A DNA stretch of 64,000 nt from Gerris lacustris (GCA_951217055.1 OX578281.1:33781036-33845035), one strand, 5' to 3'. Shown: positions 48,685-60,400, counted from the stretch's first letter. The notes: a model not told the origin generated them from the sequence alone. Numbers and translations are program-made.

Positions 48685-48722
<38 letters not shown>
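48230..48722 (+). other. Poly-A-tailed block, probable retroelement 3' end
   Basis: Less AT-rich sequence ends in 38 A residues (48685-48722). Two hairpins precede the tail: CTCTCGACGAGAG (about 48475-48487) and ACCACCTGGAATTCAGGTGGT (48562-48582). Short hairpins before the tail are common in LINE 3' ends. No protein frame was found, and no target duplication was seen. Confidence 0.4.
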
Positions 48723-48723
<1 letters not shown>

Positions 48724-48940
48724 CAGTTGGTAGTTCCTTTAGAAGAATATAAAATCAAAAAGAAGATTGAGTTTAAGCATCTTTAGAGGAAAAGTTAAAT
48801 TTCCATTCACTTCACTAAAGAACTCGTACGTCATAAAGAAGTGTCAGTGAAACCTAGTTTAATTTAAGAGGTCCTTTGTATTACTTGGATTATAAAGGCA
48901 AACACTACCCGCCTTATTCCAAACGACGGCAAATACATTA

Positions 48941-49107
48941 CAGGTGAGAGGGATTGCCATAGCCGAGTGGTTAGCGTACTTGCAAATTACCTGAAACCAA
49001 GGTCCAAACCCAAACGTATGTGGTGATTCGAATTATAGATAGATGAGATAATAGATATAGCACTGATGAAATGACACTGATGACTACATTGTGTAGAAGT
49101 ATGAAAT
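48941..49107 (+). mobile_element. tRNA-derived SINE
   Basis: An internal RNA polymerase III promoter is visible: an A box TAGCCGAGTGGTTAGCG beginning at 48960 and a B box GGTCCAAACCC at 49001-49011, spaced as in a tRNA with a long variable arm (Ser/Leu-like A box). A tail with GATAGATGAGATAATAGATA and 'TGAAATAAATAC' follows. AAATACATTA (48931-48940) and AAATACATCA (49108-49117) may be a 10-bp target duplication with one mismatch. The tRNA part lacks a proper acceptor stem, so it is not a tRNA gene. Confidence 0.65.
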
Positions 49108-49630
49108 AAATACATCAATACAAATGTAACATCTAAGTTGGTCTAGGTATGATATTATATCTCTGCAATATATTATGTCTTCTCCAATAATGAAGATCTG
49201 GTTGCTTTAGATGTTTGAACGTTGGTTCAGTTAGCAGGGGCAGGAAAGACCTTTTAACCATTTGAATGAACTATATACATAAAAAATATTTACAAATATA
49301 GTAGCATCAGTTTATAGCCCTTAACACTTAAATGAAAGCTATATTTTGTAATTTATAAATTCAATTTATGTTGTTGATACATTTACTATCTATGGTTTCT
49401 GACGAAGATATAATTTACAATGGAATGTCTTAAAAATGGTATTATATTTCTCAAATTCTAATGAATTAATTATACACTATTAGCTAATGGATGTACCAAC
49501 ACACCCGTATTCCTTAATTCAAACTTGAATCAAGTTACACGTTACACTATGCAATTTGTACGGTTTCACAGATGTAAACCTAGATTGATATCCGGCCATT
49601 GAAGCCCATGCAAGTCTCTTTTGGAGATTA

Positions 49631-49638
49631 CGTTATAT
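49631..49638. repeat. Target site duplication, left copy
   Basis: CGTTATAT, repeated exactly at 52087-52094. Confidence 0.9.
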
Positions 49639-49836
49639 CAGTGGCGTACACAGGGGGGGGCCCAAGGGGCCCTGGCCCCCCCCGAAATGATTACATACCT
49701 AAGACCCGCCATACACTTAAAACCAAAAAAAACACAGTAATGACAGATGCATTCGAATTGGCTGTAAATATTTTCCAATAAAAGGAATTAATTAAGTATT
49801 ATCTTATGGTGTGTATACACTTAATCACCCCAAATA

Positions 49837-50566
49837 AGCTCGGCCCGGATTTGCCGATAGAATTAAATTCATTCAACACTATACCGGCCCGATTGTCGGC
49901 TGGGCCCGGATTTAGCCGATAGAATTAAATTCATTCAACACTATACCGGCCCGATTGTCGGCTGGGCCAGGATTTAGCCGATGGAATTGAATTTATTAAA
50001 CACTATACCGGCCCGATTGTCGGCTGGGCCCGGATTTTGCCGATGGAATTGAATTTATTAAACACAATACCGGCCCGACTGTCGGCTGGGCCCGGATTTT
50101 GCCGATGGAATTAAATTTATTAAACACTATACCGGCCCGACTGTCGGCTGGGCTCGGATTTTGCCGATGGAATTAAATTTATTAAACACTATACCGGCCC
50201 GACTGTTGGGTGGGCCCAGATTTTGCCGATGGAATTAAATTTATTAAACACCATACCGGCCCGACTGTCTGCTGGAACTGGATTTTGCCGATGGAATTAA
50301 ATTTATTAAACATTATACCGGCCCGACAGTCGGCTGGGCCCGGATTTGGCCGATGGAATTGAATTTATTAAACACTATACCGGCCCGACTGTCGGCTGGG
50401 CCCGGATTTTGCCGATGGAATTAAATTTATTAAACACTATACCGGCCAGACTGTCGGCTGGGCCCGGATTTTGCCGATGAAACTAAAACTATTAAACACT
50501 ATAGCGGCCCGATTTTGGCTGGACCGAGATTTTTGCTGATGGAATTAGATTCATTGAATTAAATTA
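49837..50566 (+). repeat. 62-bp GC-rich minisatellite inside the hAT element
   Basis: Eleven units start at 49884, 49946, 50008, 50070, 50132, 50194, 50256, 50318, 50380, 50442 and 50504, i.e. exactly 62 bp apart with no indels. Each unit has CCGGCCCGATTGTCGGCTGG then 'GCCCGGATTT.GCCGATGGAA' and an AT-rich half 'TTAAATTTATTAAACACTAT'. CCGGCC...GGGCCCGG can pair as a hairpin. Only substitutions separate units. A partial unit precedes (from 49837). Confidence 0.95.
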
Positions 50567-51030
50567 GGATGCATGAAATAAATCGGCTTATTTGCCGACT
50601 AGGCCTTGATTTTTGCCAGTGGAACTAAAAACATTAAACTTGATCGACCCGATTTCGGCTGGGCCCGATTTTTCGCCAATTGAATTCAATGATTTTTTTG
50701 TGGTTTTAGTCCAGTTCAATAGCATAGGTTGCATTATAGGACAGCTTCAATTCATTACGAATCCTAATGCAATGAATTGAATTTGGATTCGTAAAAATAG
50801 ACTGCTCCGATTGACAGCTAGGCCCGGATTTTTTGCTATAGAATTAAGTGCATTGAATGGATTAGGACGAGTACAATGAATCGGCCTGATTGCTAGTAGG
50901 CCCGATTATGTCGATGGAAATTATGCAACAAAATAAATTGGGATGCGTTCAATAATAGACCCGATAGCCGGCTCGGCCTAGGTGTTAAGCACATTAAATT
51001 AAATGAGGCCCGAGTCAACTCGAACTTTTG
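50567..51030 (+). repeat. Degenerate continuation of the 62-bp array
   Basis: Blocks such as 'CTAGGCC.TGATTTTTGCC', 'GCTGGGCCCGATTTTTCGCC', 'CTAGGCCCGGATTTT' and 'TTGCCGATGGAATTAAATTAA' recur with irregular spacing, so the regular array decays to the right. Confidence 0.75.
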
Positions 51031-51494
51031 CCGATGGAATTAAATTAATTGAATTAAAATATGCACACTAGATTGGCTTAAACGGGAAAATGATGGTTGT
51101 GGATTTCAGTAGCAAATTTTTGTTTTGGACCAGGATTGTGTGTAGAACGCTACGTGGGTCATCTTGTCTATGCGGCATTCCCCTCTTGCTGACTCAGGTC
51201 GGACTAGTGTTCGTCGACATGTAGTGGGAAAACAGAGGCAATATAAATAAATCGGTTTATCATTTTGTGAAAAAACTGATTCATATTACATAGTAATAGT
51301 AAATCTAAATCTAAAAACTCAAAAAGCGTTCAGAAAATATTTGATGTTAAATGTCCCATGTAATTACCCAGCGAATGAGCGAATGATTCTTTTGTTTTGC
51401 AATAGGTATTTAATTTTCTTAGAGAAGAATTCTCTTCTAGATAAAAATTTGAAATTCGTATGTGCTCCAAATCCACGTTTGCTTTTGCAGTATG

Positions 51495-51900
51495 GATCAC
51501 GTTTTGCTTCCGAGCTTACCAAAGGAAACGGAAGGTATGTGACAGTTCTGAAGAACGAACAATTTTTTAGAACAATTAACTCAATTAACTTATCTGATAG
51601 CTTCTATCAGATAAGTTTTATAAAATCAGATGAATATTTTTGAAGATAAGGTGTAAATAAATGTATGTGTGTGCACATGTGGAAGAGAAATGGTGGCAGG
51701 TGGAGAAATGTGGTGGAGGGAAATGGGACCAGAAGATTGGACCTTATATAGGACCAACAATAGACTTTTTATATGCTAATTAACTGCCATCCGAATTTCA
51801 TTAAAATCGAAAGAGTAGTTTTTAAGAATTGTTCGCAATGATTGAGCGAGAGACAGACTAACAGCCAGAAACAGGATAAAAAATGTCTGATAACTGGAAC
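51495..51900. repeat. R1-family pieces in opposite orientations within the hAT element, copy j
   Basis: 51498-51570 is an R1 5' end in plus orientation (GCTTCCGAGCTTACCAAAGG, TCTGAAGAACGAAC). 51590-51613 holds a palindrome (TATCTGATAGCTTCTATCAGATA). 51640-51900 is the R1 3' region in minus orientation ('GGACCAACAATAGACT', 'CTGCCATCCGAATTTCATT', GACAGACTAACAGCCAGA). An overlapping 100-codon plus frame (51341-51643) is mostly repeat sequence. Confidence 0.7.
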
Positions 51901-52094
51901 AGATTTCTGAGTGAGGTGTTACCTTATAGGATTTTAATTTAATTAAATATGAGGTTAGAAATTGAAATTAGAGTGTTGAAAAGGGGGAGAAATTACAATT
52001 ATAATAAATTATGGGGTATGCTAAACCCGCATATAAGTTAAATTAGGTTGGGCCCCCCCCGAAAAAATTTTCTGTGTACGCTACTGCGTTATAT

Positions 52095-53990
52095 GTTTCT
52101 ACCAAGATTTTATCAATATAGGTTTTAGAAAGTTTTTACAAAATTACAAATAACTTGGTTTTTATTTTTAAGTTTTCACTAAAAATTTGTCTACAAAGTT
52201 AGCGTTTACGACAAATTGAGGACTACTCTTCAAATATTGCTTTGATAATGGTTTAGAATTGAGAGTTAAAGTTTTATTTGTTAGTTTATCTAGTTATTCC
52301 TCAAGATAACATGAAATGATTAGAAGAGAAGTGATTCGATTATCTGTTTCTAGGATAGTCTAGTATTGTTTACTCATCAAGCGAAAGTTGTCCCGTCGAT
52401 TGAAATAATAGCCTCTCTTTGATATTCCATCATTTTCATTCAAACTAATAAAGGAATGCTTTGAAAAGTCGTAACATTGGATAGATAAGAACAATTGGTG
52501 TGATGACATCTGTGAATTGTCTTGTTTCAAGGCACGATTTGAAGTCGTTATCAAAGATTCACTTTCACTAATGGAACCATCTTCAACTACAAGATAAACA
52601 GATTATCTTGTTGTTGATTGGAGTTACCATACAGATACTCAACACTCAACACCCTTGATTAATAGAGACCTAACTACTGTTCCAGTAGAGAAAGTTGACC
52701 GTCAGATATCAAATTATTTAATATTATAATTATTATGTAGTAGTTTGTATCAAAGGTCATTAGGGTACTAATATTAAATTTTGCCCCTCTGAGGTATCTT
52801 CAGGCCACAATAGTTAAATACTTGCCTTACACTAAATTTTAAATGTTTATGAGAGTTTGTTCTGCTATAATCTTACACACAAGGTAATTAATTAACTAAT
52901 TGTCGCTCAATAAAAATAATTCTCTATAAGTGAATTTAAGACAAGACCCTCATTAATTATTAATGTTACTAATAATTTCAATATTTTTGTACAATTAATT
53001 TATTAATTTTATAATTGGAATACATTTTACATCTTATTATAATAATAATGTATTATTGATTATCTATGGCATTGGGAAAACTGAGAAGCGAAATTTGGAG
53101 TTTCATTAATAGACAGAAAAACTTGAGATAGATTGATTTTTCTCTATTGGTTGTTTGACTTAATTTTCAAATTGACGTAAAACATTTTTTTAAGAGGGAA
53201 AAGAGAAAAATCATTTTAAAGACTCTAAAGATTTTTTTTTCGTCTTTTATTTCCGCATTCAAATCAAGTTCTGAGTTCTTTTGGAGAAAGGGGAGTGGTT
53301 CAATAGAAAAACAGTCTAAAAGAAAAAAGGCAAAAATAGGCAGAGTTGAAGTTTTGTTTAAAAGAAAAAAATAATCTTAAATGAAAAAATATTTTTTTCT
53401 TTTAAATTTCTTTTGTCAAAAAAAAAAAAATAATAATAATATAAGGGAGTATAATAAAATGATAATGACCTGTGTTACATTAAAGAAAAGAAAATAAAAT
53501 GTCTATTTAAAATTTAGGTGACATTAACAGCTTATTATACATTATTTAATAGTTTATTTCATTTTTTAATAGTTTAGTTTAGTTGTTGGGGTTTCAAACC
53601 CTTGTCTGACATAATCAGCGAAATTGAGTATTTTCTTGTTAACTTTTGTATTTTATTTTAAAACATTTATTTGAATGCCATTAAGTTAGTCTTTAACTTA
53701 CTACTTTTTCATTTCTATGAAAACTCTGCTGGAGGAACCCCTTTTTTGGGCAAGTTTTATTTCATAAACAAAATACCCCATATACTTTATCAGCATAGAA
53801 TGTATTTTGTTGACCTTTTATCTCTATTTAAAGATATGCAAATCTCTATAATTGTAAAAGTATAAACTAAATTGAGATTGAAAAAGATGAAATTGATAGG
53901 ATAGCGATGCATAGTTAACTATATCTTTACAATGATTGCTTTGGTTACATGATAACTTACAAATTTATTGGTAATTTCAATATAAGTTCG
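52095..53990. other. AT-rich stretch with no confirmed gene
   Basis: A 64-codon minus frame at 52554-52360 and a plus frame at 53671-53865 show no recognisable domain. No splice-bounded exon was found. Confidence 0.4.
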
Positions 53991-54001
53991 CATAATTTCA
54001 G

Positions 54002-54126
54002 TTACTGGTGTTAGGGCTTGTATTAGAGGGGCGATATTAGCTCAGAGAATACAGAAGGAAGGCGCAGAATTGCTGAATATATTAAGCTCTCTAATTCTGG
54101 ATGCTGTTCCGCTCTTGGTATCATAA
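54002..54126 (+). other. Exon-like open stretch, unidentified
   Basis: After an acceptor-like 'ATAATTTCAG' there is an open frame of 40 codons to TAA: TGVRACIRGAILAQRIQKEG then AELLNILSSLILDAVPLLVS. G+C is higher than nearby. It is phase-compatible with the upstream transporter exon (two bases complete the split codon) but does not resemble a sugar-porter helix 2, so I do not join them. The reverse strand also has a partial open frame. It could be a decayed transposon piece or a chance frame. Confidence 0.2.
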
Positions 54127-54789
54127 ACAAGCAGCTATTGATCCATATCTAGACCTCCTCTTAACCAGAAATAACCTTTTATACATCTCATTAAGATTCC
54201 TATCTTTATAATTGAAATCAAGCCTCGTAGAATTTACGAATAGCACTTCCCACATCCTGTTCAACTTAGCACAACCAACACTTATTTTCAAATCACCCAT
54301 TTATACAGACAAATCGGTGTAGTTCCAATTTCGAACAAGTAAACCATTCTAGTATATTCATGTGCACTTCAATACTTTTTAATTAAATACTAAAATTGTA
54401 CATTTGAAGTCATATTATATAATATTTCATATCTCCTCCATTTCAAAAAAAAATGTCCAGTAACTATATCTTATTTTTTAAATTAAAAAAGTATTGGTAA
54501 TGGATAAAAATGCTTTGAATATAGAGAAGCCAATTATTGTTTTTGTGCAATTAAAGTTTCATTTACTTAACAAAAATAAAAAAAAAAAGTTTAAATTTAA
54601 AAAAATACAAAATAGCTTCACGTTGAAAGTAGGTGTCAATTTCCATGAATGCTTTAACTTGAGTCAAAAATCCGATCCTTTGATCTCTTTTTTAACTAAC
54701 TATATATATTTGAATTATACAGCTCAGTTGCCGCAATTACCATCCTGTAAATATTTTGTTGTTGTTTTTACATTCTCATATACGTAGAA

Positions 54790-54905
54790 AGTCAAGAGAA
54801 AGTATTTAGATGGTGAGAGAATTCAATGTTGATTGACTTGCACGTCCCTTGAGTCCAGAAAACTGATTTTTAAAAAATGTCTCTAACATCTGTTACCAAT
54901 CTGTT
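54790..54905 (+). repeat. R2-family dispersed repeat, copy f
   Basis: Short copy with an inverted start (AGAAAGTC..AGAGAAAGTATT), 'CACGTCCCTTGAGTCCAGAA' and 'TGTCTCTAACATCTGTTACC'. Only the 5' third remains. Confidence 0.65.
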
Positions 54906-54909
54906 GTCT

Positions 54910-56180
54910 AATAAAATTTTATTGCATTTCCAAATATAAACAAAATATTTCTTATAATAAATAAAATGCGAGTTAATCTGATACTAAGAAATGTTTTGTT
55001 TATATTTTGCAAATTTTAGCTTCCTTATTGAAGTTTTTTTTTTAGCATATTTCAGTGAAAGTTTAAACAAAGTATAGGTTCTGTTACACCTTTTTTAAAG
55101 GTAATGAAGTGGTCAGTTTTAAAGCTTTTCAGACATCAATGGTAACAATGGTATTATCAAAGTTAATACCATTGTAATATTATGGTAGTATGGTTGTAAT
55201 ATTGTAATATGGTAGTTAGTATATAATTACCATGTAATATGGTATTAATACGTGGGTAATCATTTAAGTAATTTTAATGGAAATTTAATGGTCTCTCTAA
55301 TGGCGAAAATCGCAACTCAACTTTATTGTTTTCGAGTTATTACGCATTTTATTTGAGAAAACAACAGTGCATCGAAAAAATCGATATATCGAAATGTTTC
55401 GAAAACTATTAAGAATTTCACAAGGCATACATACTATTTTTCTATTCATCTTGGGTCATAAAATCCGGATTTCTTTTTTGCCCCATTAAAACTGGATCAC
55501 CCTGTATATAATACTATTTTGGTACGAATCTTACACTTCCTTTTTTAAACGAGGAAGTACAATTGAGTTCTAAAATTACTAGAGAAATAATAGATACTAA
55601 TCAAGTAATATTGATTTTGAGGTGAAATTCTATTGGTTAACGAAAGCCACGGTTGAACGGAATTCTATTTTGGGATTCGGCTATAAATTCTTCCTTGATT
55701 TAACAATTAGTATCACTCTGTTGGGTTTCAAGCAAGCTATTTTGATTAATCCGTCAGTAGAAGATATATTCATAGTTCAGTTGAAATAATTCTCCTAGTA
55801 TTTGATATTAATTTCAAACTTCTATATCATATTAACATTTGCTTTACCTACGCAATTTAATATCACATACTAGTTATGAATTATTTCAATGATAGAGAGT
55901 ATGGTATAAATCAACACATACTTAACATTTTCTTATTATAATTATTTTATGAAAAGTTTTCCAACATTTTCTCTGTCAAAATTAATTTAAAGTAATATTT
56001 TATAATTTTATTTATCTACTGGCTTTATTGTCAAGCTGTATCTTAGATGCAATAGGCAATAATAACAAATACAATAAAAAATAAATACTTACAAACTCAA
56101 GCTGTACAATCAGTTTAAACGTTTTTGTTAAGAAGTTTTATAGCATTCAGAGTCTACAATTTGTAATTATATAGTTTTCA
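54910..56180. other. AT-rich stretch with no gene found
   Basis: A TAATATGGTA-like simple repeat lies at 55140-55255. Nothing else was recognised. Confidence 0.45.
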
Positions 56181-56182
56181 TT

Positions 56183-56766
56183 TTGCTTCCGAGCTTACCG
56201 AAGGTAATGAAAGCTATGTGATAGTTCCGATGAACGAAAAACTTTTAGGTCTCCTATTTGAAAAATTGCAACACAAAAATCTGTTTTAGACATCAGGGAA
56301 CATTTTTGGTTTTGGATCTGTCTGTTGGTTTTTTTGTCGCTCAATTTTTGCGAACCAACTTATCTTAAAAACCACTCATCTGATTTTATTGAAATTTGGA
56401 TGGTTGGTCATAATTAGCCATTGTTGGTCTCATTTAAGTTTCAACCTTCTGCACCTATTTGTTTCTCTTTCACATGCGCACAAACACACATTTATTTACA
56501 CCTATATCATCAAAAGCACCTATCGGATTTTTATGAAATTTGGATGGTGTATCGAAAGTAGCCTGCAGATTGCCCTAGATTAATTTCAACCGTCTGCGCT
56601 CCTCTAATTTTGCTTTAATTAATGTAAAATATCAAAACAATTTTGACACTTTTAAGAAACGGGGGAAAATTAAATTTGACAATAATAGTTTTTAACAGTA
56701 TAAAATCATTAATGTATAAAAAAAATAGAACCTGAGGAAGCTATGTGCCACACTAATTGGCATAAA
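56183..56766 (+). repeat. R1-family dispersed repeat, near full-length copy k
   Basis: Begins TTGCTTCCGAGCTTACCGAA, includes 'TCTGTTTTAGACATCAGGGA', 'GATCTGTCTGTTGG', 'CTGATTTTATTGAAATTTGG' twice in related form, 'CACATGCGCACAAACAC', and ends GAGGAAGCTATGTGCCACAC plus 'TAATTGGC'. Confidence 0.88.
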
Positions 56767-56769
56767 TTT

Positions 56770-58130
56770 GACACACTAATTTAACTATAACTATCCTTAA
56801 CTGCTGTTCTATTCTATATTCTTGGATTCGTTTAATTCTATTTGACACAAGGCTAGGGGCGGACATCTCTACATCCACCATCAGTCATCTATTCTGATGG
56901 TTATTAGCACCAGTAATCCTTTGACGCCCATCGCCCATCAAACCAAAATATTAGCTGATCCTGAGGTTAACTTTCCCTCTTCTGATACTTGAATAAGAAT
57001 ATCCTCATGCTATAATTTAAGGGGTATCAACGTGCTTTAGGCGTTTCCCTTGAAAACCATTGTCTATCAACAACAATGCTCATAGTTCGATTTCCAAAAA
57101 AGTGAATTTACATATTTATGAGATAACTGGTATTCACCTCGCCTTAAATTGCCTAAGGACTCTTATTCATCTCTACCTACTGGTCCGTAGCAGTCAATAT
57201 TAGCGTAAAATTAAACCACCGTACTTTATAAATATTTTCCTATGTTCTTCAGAATACATATTAAGGATCAACTCTGAATCATTTAAAATAAAATTATCAA
57301 GATAAAACGCTACAAGATCCATTCCAGGACAGAAGTTGAAATAGAGTAAAAAAATAAATTCAAATACTTATTTCTTGGATTAAATTATAAAATAAATATT
57401 TACATTAAGCTTATTTAATAACAAAATTCATGATATACTTAGTTGTAAATTTTCTTATATCCCGATAAACATTGTTATTACAGGACGGAGATCAAGAAAA
57501 TATTAAATTACTGCAGGGTAGAGTAATGAGCACATCACACGTTTCTTTGATGTGATTATTAGTGTAAAATATATCATCTTTCCCCAGGTTTCGAAATGGA
57601 TACGTCAGTGTGGATTTTTGAGCAAAGCAATTACGACAACAAATCGGCTACACCATTCTTTATTATCCCTAAAACCTTTTAGGGTTCCCTAACAACTAAA
57701 CACAGAAACTATACATTTACTTATTTACTTTACTTTATTAAATTATTTACAAAGCCTGAATACAAAGATAATAATCAGTACCTTACCCTTCATTCATTGG
57801 TGATTGATTATTATCTATACTATAAAGTTACACTAATAACAATATTCATATATGCTATATTTTCAAAAAACTGATCAATTCATTTTTCTTTACACTTGCA
57901 TGTAATTCAGTGTAAAAAGTTTTAGTAGAATAAAATAATTCTACTCAAATGAAATTTTGAAAACGGTAATTCGTTAAAATGAAATTGTAATTAATTAATT
58001 AAAAAAAAAACATTTAATTTTAATTAACAACGATTGATTTAATGAATTAAATCTAATTGTGTATTATTGCACTATAAATTCATCTGTGATATTTTTGACT
58101 ATATATTAATTATATAGTCCTTAACAATAT
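56770..58130. other. AT-rich stretch with no gene found
   Basis: A moderately GC-richer patch at 56840-57200 has no sustained frame. Confidence 0.4.
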
Positions 58131-58133
58131 TTA

Positions 58134-58193
58134 TTACCTTGGCAATATTTACTGTCTCGCTTCGCTCGACAGTAAATATAATTGCCGCGGTAA
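58134..58193. repeat. 60-bp hairpin with 12-bp perfect stem
   Basis: ATATTTACTGTC (58145-58156) pairs perfectly with GACAGTAAATAT (58168-58179) across the 11-nt loop TCGCTTCGCTC. An outer imperfect stem (TTACCTTGGCAA against TTGCCGCGGTAA) extends it. Confidence 0.85.
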
Positions 58194-58434
58194 AGAAAAA
58201 TCACTTCACAGTCGCGTAGCATATGCTATTTTTTCCGAGGTAGCTGACAATGAAAAAACATTAAATATTAATCACTAATCAATATATAATAATAACAAAT
58301 ATTAGTACATACTTAAGACTTAAAAAAAGAAACCTTAAAAAGAGGTTACACTGTAAGAAAAGATAAATAAAACGCATTGACATCTAGCGGATTTTAATCG
58401 TACTAGAAGCATTTCTGCAAAGACTGCAGTGCTA

Positions 58435-59040
58435 CTAACGGAAGTTTTGACAACTACCCGCCGGAAAATAATAGTACATTACGCGTCGAGTGCGGAAAGT
58501 AGCATTTCGCATGCGAGTGTGGAGTTTGCACCCGAGCGACAGCGAGGGTGGTAAAACCACACGAGCAATGCAAAATGCCGTTTTCGTGTACCGTAGTTTA
58601 TCTACGATTGTTAGATTTAAATAATAAATATAGAAAAAAATAAACTTGCTGTATGTAAGTTCGTATCTCTCTCTTGATAAAGATGGCATTAAGTCATTAG
58701 TTGTATTTTTTGCCGAATTAATTATTTCTGGAGGAGTATTATTCTCCACATTTTTGTCAAAGTCACTTGATTCACTCATTGTTTTTCACTAAAATCTCGA
58801 TATAAACAGTTACTTTAATAAAAAAAACAGCAAATTAGTTTTGTTAAATGTAAACAAACTTGCTAATCGTGCGTAAAGCTGAAGAATTCCTCTTCTTTAC
58901 CGCACTAGCGTGATAAAGAAGAGGAATTATTCAGAACTATGAGACGCGCATGCGCAATGAATACAAGTACGTAAAGAATCACTTTCTACGCATCTAAACA
59001 AAGATATAATGTTTATATTTCGTATCAATCGTATATAAAA
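58435..59040 (-). mobile_element. Transposon-like repeat with N-terminal gene fragment, copy 2
   Basis: Homologous to 43390-43790. The ATG at 58779-58777 starts MSESSDFDKNVENNTPPEII and 'NSAKNTTNDLMPSLSRE'; the frame stays open for 114 codons but loses similarity to copy 1 after about residue 40. The following part probably runs through intron or unrelated sequence. The 3' side holds an imperfect fold-back (GCATTTCGCATGCGAGTGTGG against CCACACGAGCAATGC) at 58500-58578. No named domain; a transposon origin is inferred from the two dispersed copies. Confidence 0.55.
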
Positions 59041-60099
59041 ATCTTTTAGTTCCTAGGAGTAAAAGATTGATTGAGAGTGAAAAGATTTTTTAAGTCCACG
59101 TAATGAAACAATAGATTTTAGCTATGTTTTTAGGGCTCTAAAGTTACTATTTCACAGCCTACCACGGAAAAAATTAATTTTAATCACTAATGTGGGTCAA
59201 TAAAGTCAATTAAGAACATTCATTAAAAGAAAATAATTTTTTATGAGTATAAGAAGAAGAATGGTAAAGATACTATGTTTAATTATTATTATAACCCAAA
59301 AGTAATTGTATTAGTCTAATGCATGTTAATCCTTTTTCATGAAATATATTTCAGTTGAGGGTTTGTTCATGTAATATTAACTATAATTTCCCAGAGCTCT
59401 GGTACAAGGGATACTGAGGGGAAAATATCTAGTTATTACTTTAATTAATCTCACTGTTTCAAAAACTAGCAAATGTCAATAGCAATGGCACGTATTATCA
59501 AACATTAGATTTTTTATATGTTGTACAATCTAAAGAAATTCTTGTTTAACTTTCATGTTAATTAAGCAATAACAACCAGTTTCATTGATAAATTATATAT
59601 TCATATGTGTATACGAATATTTATTTAAATTCTATTATTTGTACAATAGAAAATTGTAAGTTTTTGTTACTTTAATTTTTTATGCACGAAGCCAAACCTC
59701 TTTGAAAATATACACATACAGAAAAAATAAATTTATTCTTTATACCCAATCATTTATTCATTTTGATTTTGTCCCCAAAAAAATGTCCTTTCTCTCTCTT
59801 GTCATCCCTTTTTCATCCTTCCTTTTCATCTAGGTCCTTCGAATAAAAATAAATATTGTATGTATATTCACGTAGATCCGGGTATGAATTTTCATGAGTT
59901 GTATAACAGGCATTCAAAATATACCGTGGGGTCCTGTTAAATCCTTAAATAAATATACAGACCTACTGTTGATTTACCAACACAGAATCTATTCTGATTT
60001 CATTCCTTTAAACTATATAAACTTTAAAGATTATTTTTAAGAGTAATAATCCAAAATTAATTTCAATATACCCATTAGGTTCATTCATTTTAGTTAATT
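59041..60099. other. AT-rich stretch with no gene found
   Basis: Nothing recognised on either strand. Confidence 0.45.
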
Positions 60100-60118
60100 C
60101 CCCCCCCCCCCCCCCCCC
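60100..60118. repeat. Poly-C tract
   Basis: Nineteen C residues. Confidence 0.95.
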
Positions 60119-60307
60119 TCACAGTTTACTTATATTTTTATCTCCTAGGTTGCACTTTTTTCCTTCTACAATTATATATTAGGAAAAACGCAATTTTAAA
60201 TACATGACGCAAAGATAAATATTTACAAAAGCAAATCCAAATATATATTTGTACTCAGGGTCCTCTTTCAATTAACATCCAACATGATGAATTTGCGTTA
60301 AAAAAGT

Positions 60308-60400
60308 CAACCACTTAAACTTCAACTTCAACCCCTTAAACTTCAACCCCTTAAACTTCAACCCCTTCAACTTAAACCACTTAAACTTCAACCCCTTGTT
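60308..60400 (+). repeat. Short tandem repeat, unit about 15-16 bp
   Basis: ACTTCAACCCCTTAA and variants (CCACTTAAACTTCAA) repeat about six times with small length changes. Confidence 0.85.

Larger units (their letters stand above)
49639..52086. mobile_element. Complete non-autonomous hAT-type element, 2,448 bp
   Basis: The ends CAGTGGCGTACACAG (49639-49653) and CTGTGTACGCTACTG (52072-52086) are inverted repeats with one mismatch; inside each lies a G/C-run block (GGGGGGGGCCC against GGGCCCCCCCC). Perfect 8-bp duplications (CGTTATAT) flank it. CAG..CTG termini with 8-bp duplications define a hAT-superfamily insertion. There is no transposase frame. The interior consists of a short unique part, a 62-bp tandem array (49837-50566) with degenerate continuation to about 51030, and an inward-facing pair of R1 pieces (51495-51900). 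It lies in the transporter's downstream intron if that gene continues to the right. Confidence 0.92.

Noticed and set aside
49837..50566. CRISPR-like regular spacing
   Set aside because: The whole 62-bp unit is repeated with no variable spacers, and the genome is eukaryotic; it is a minisatellite.
51341..51643. 100-codon frame in the hAT element
   Set aside because: Half of it is R1 repeat sequence and a local palindrome; no transposase motif.
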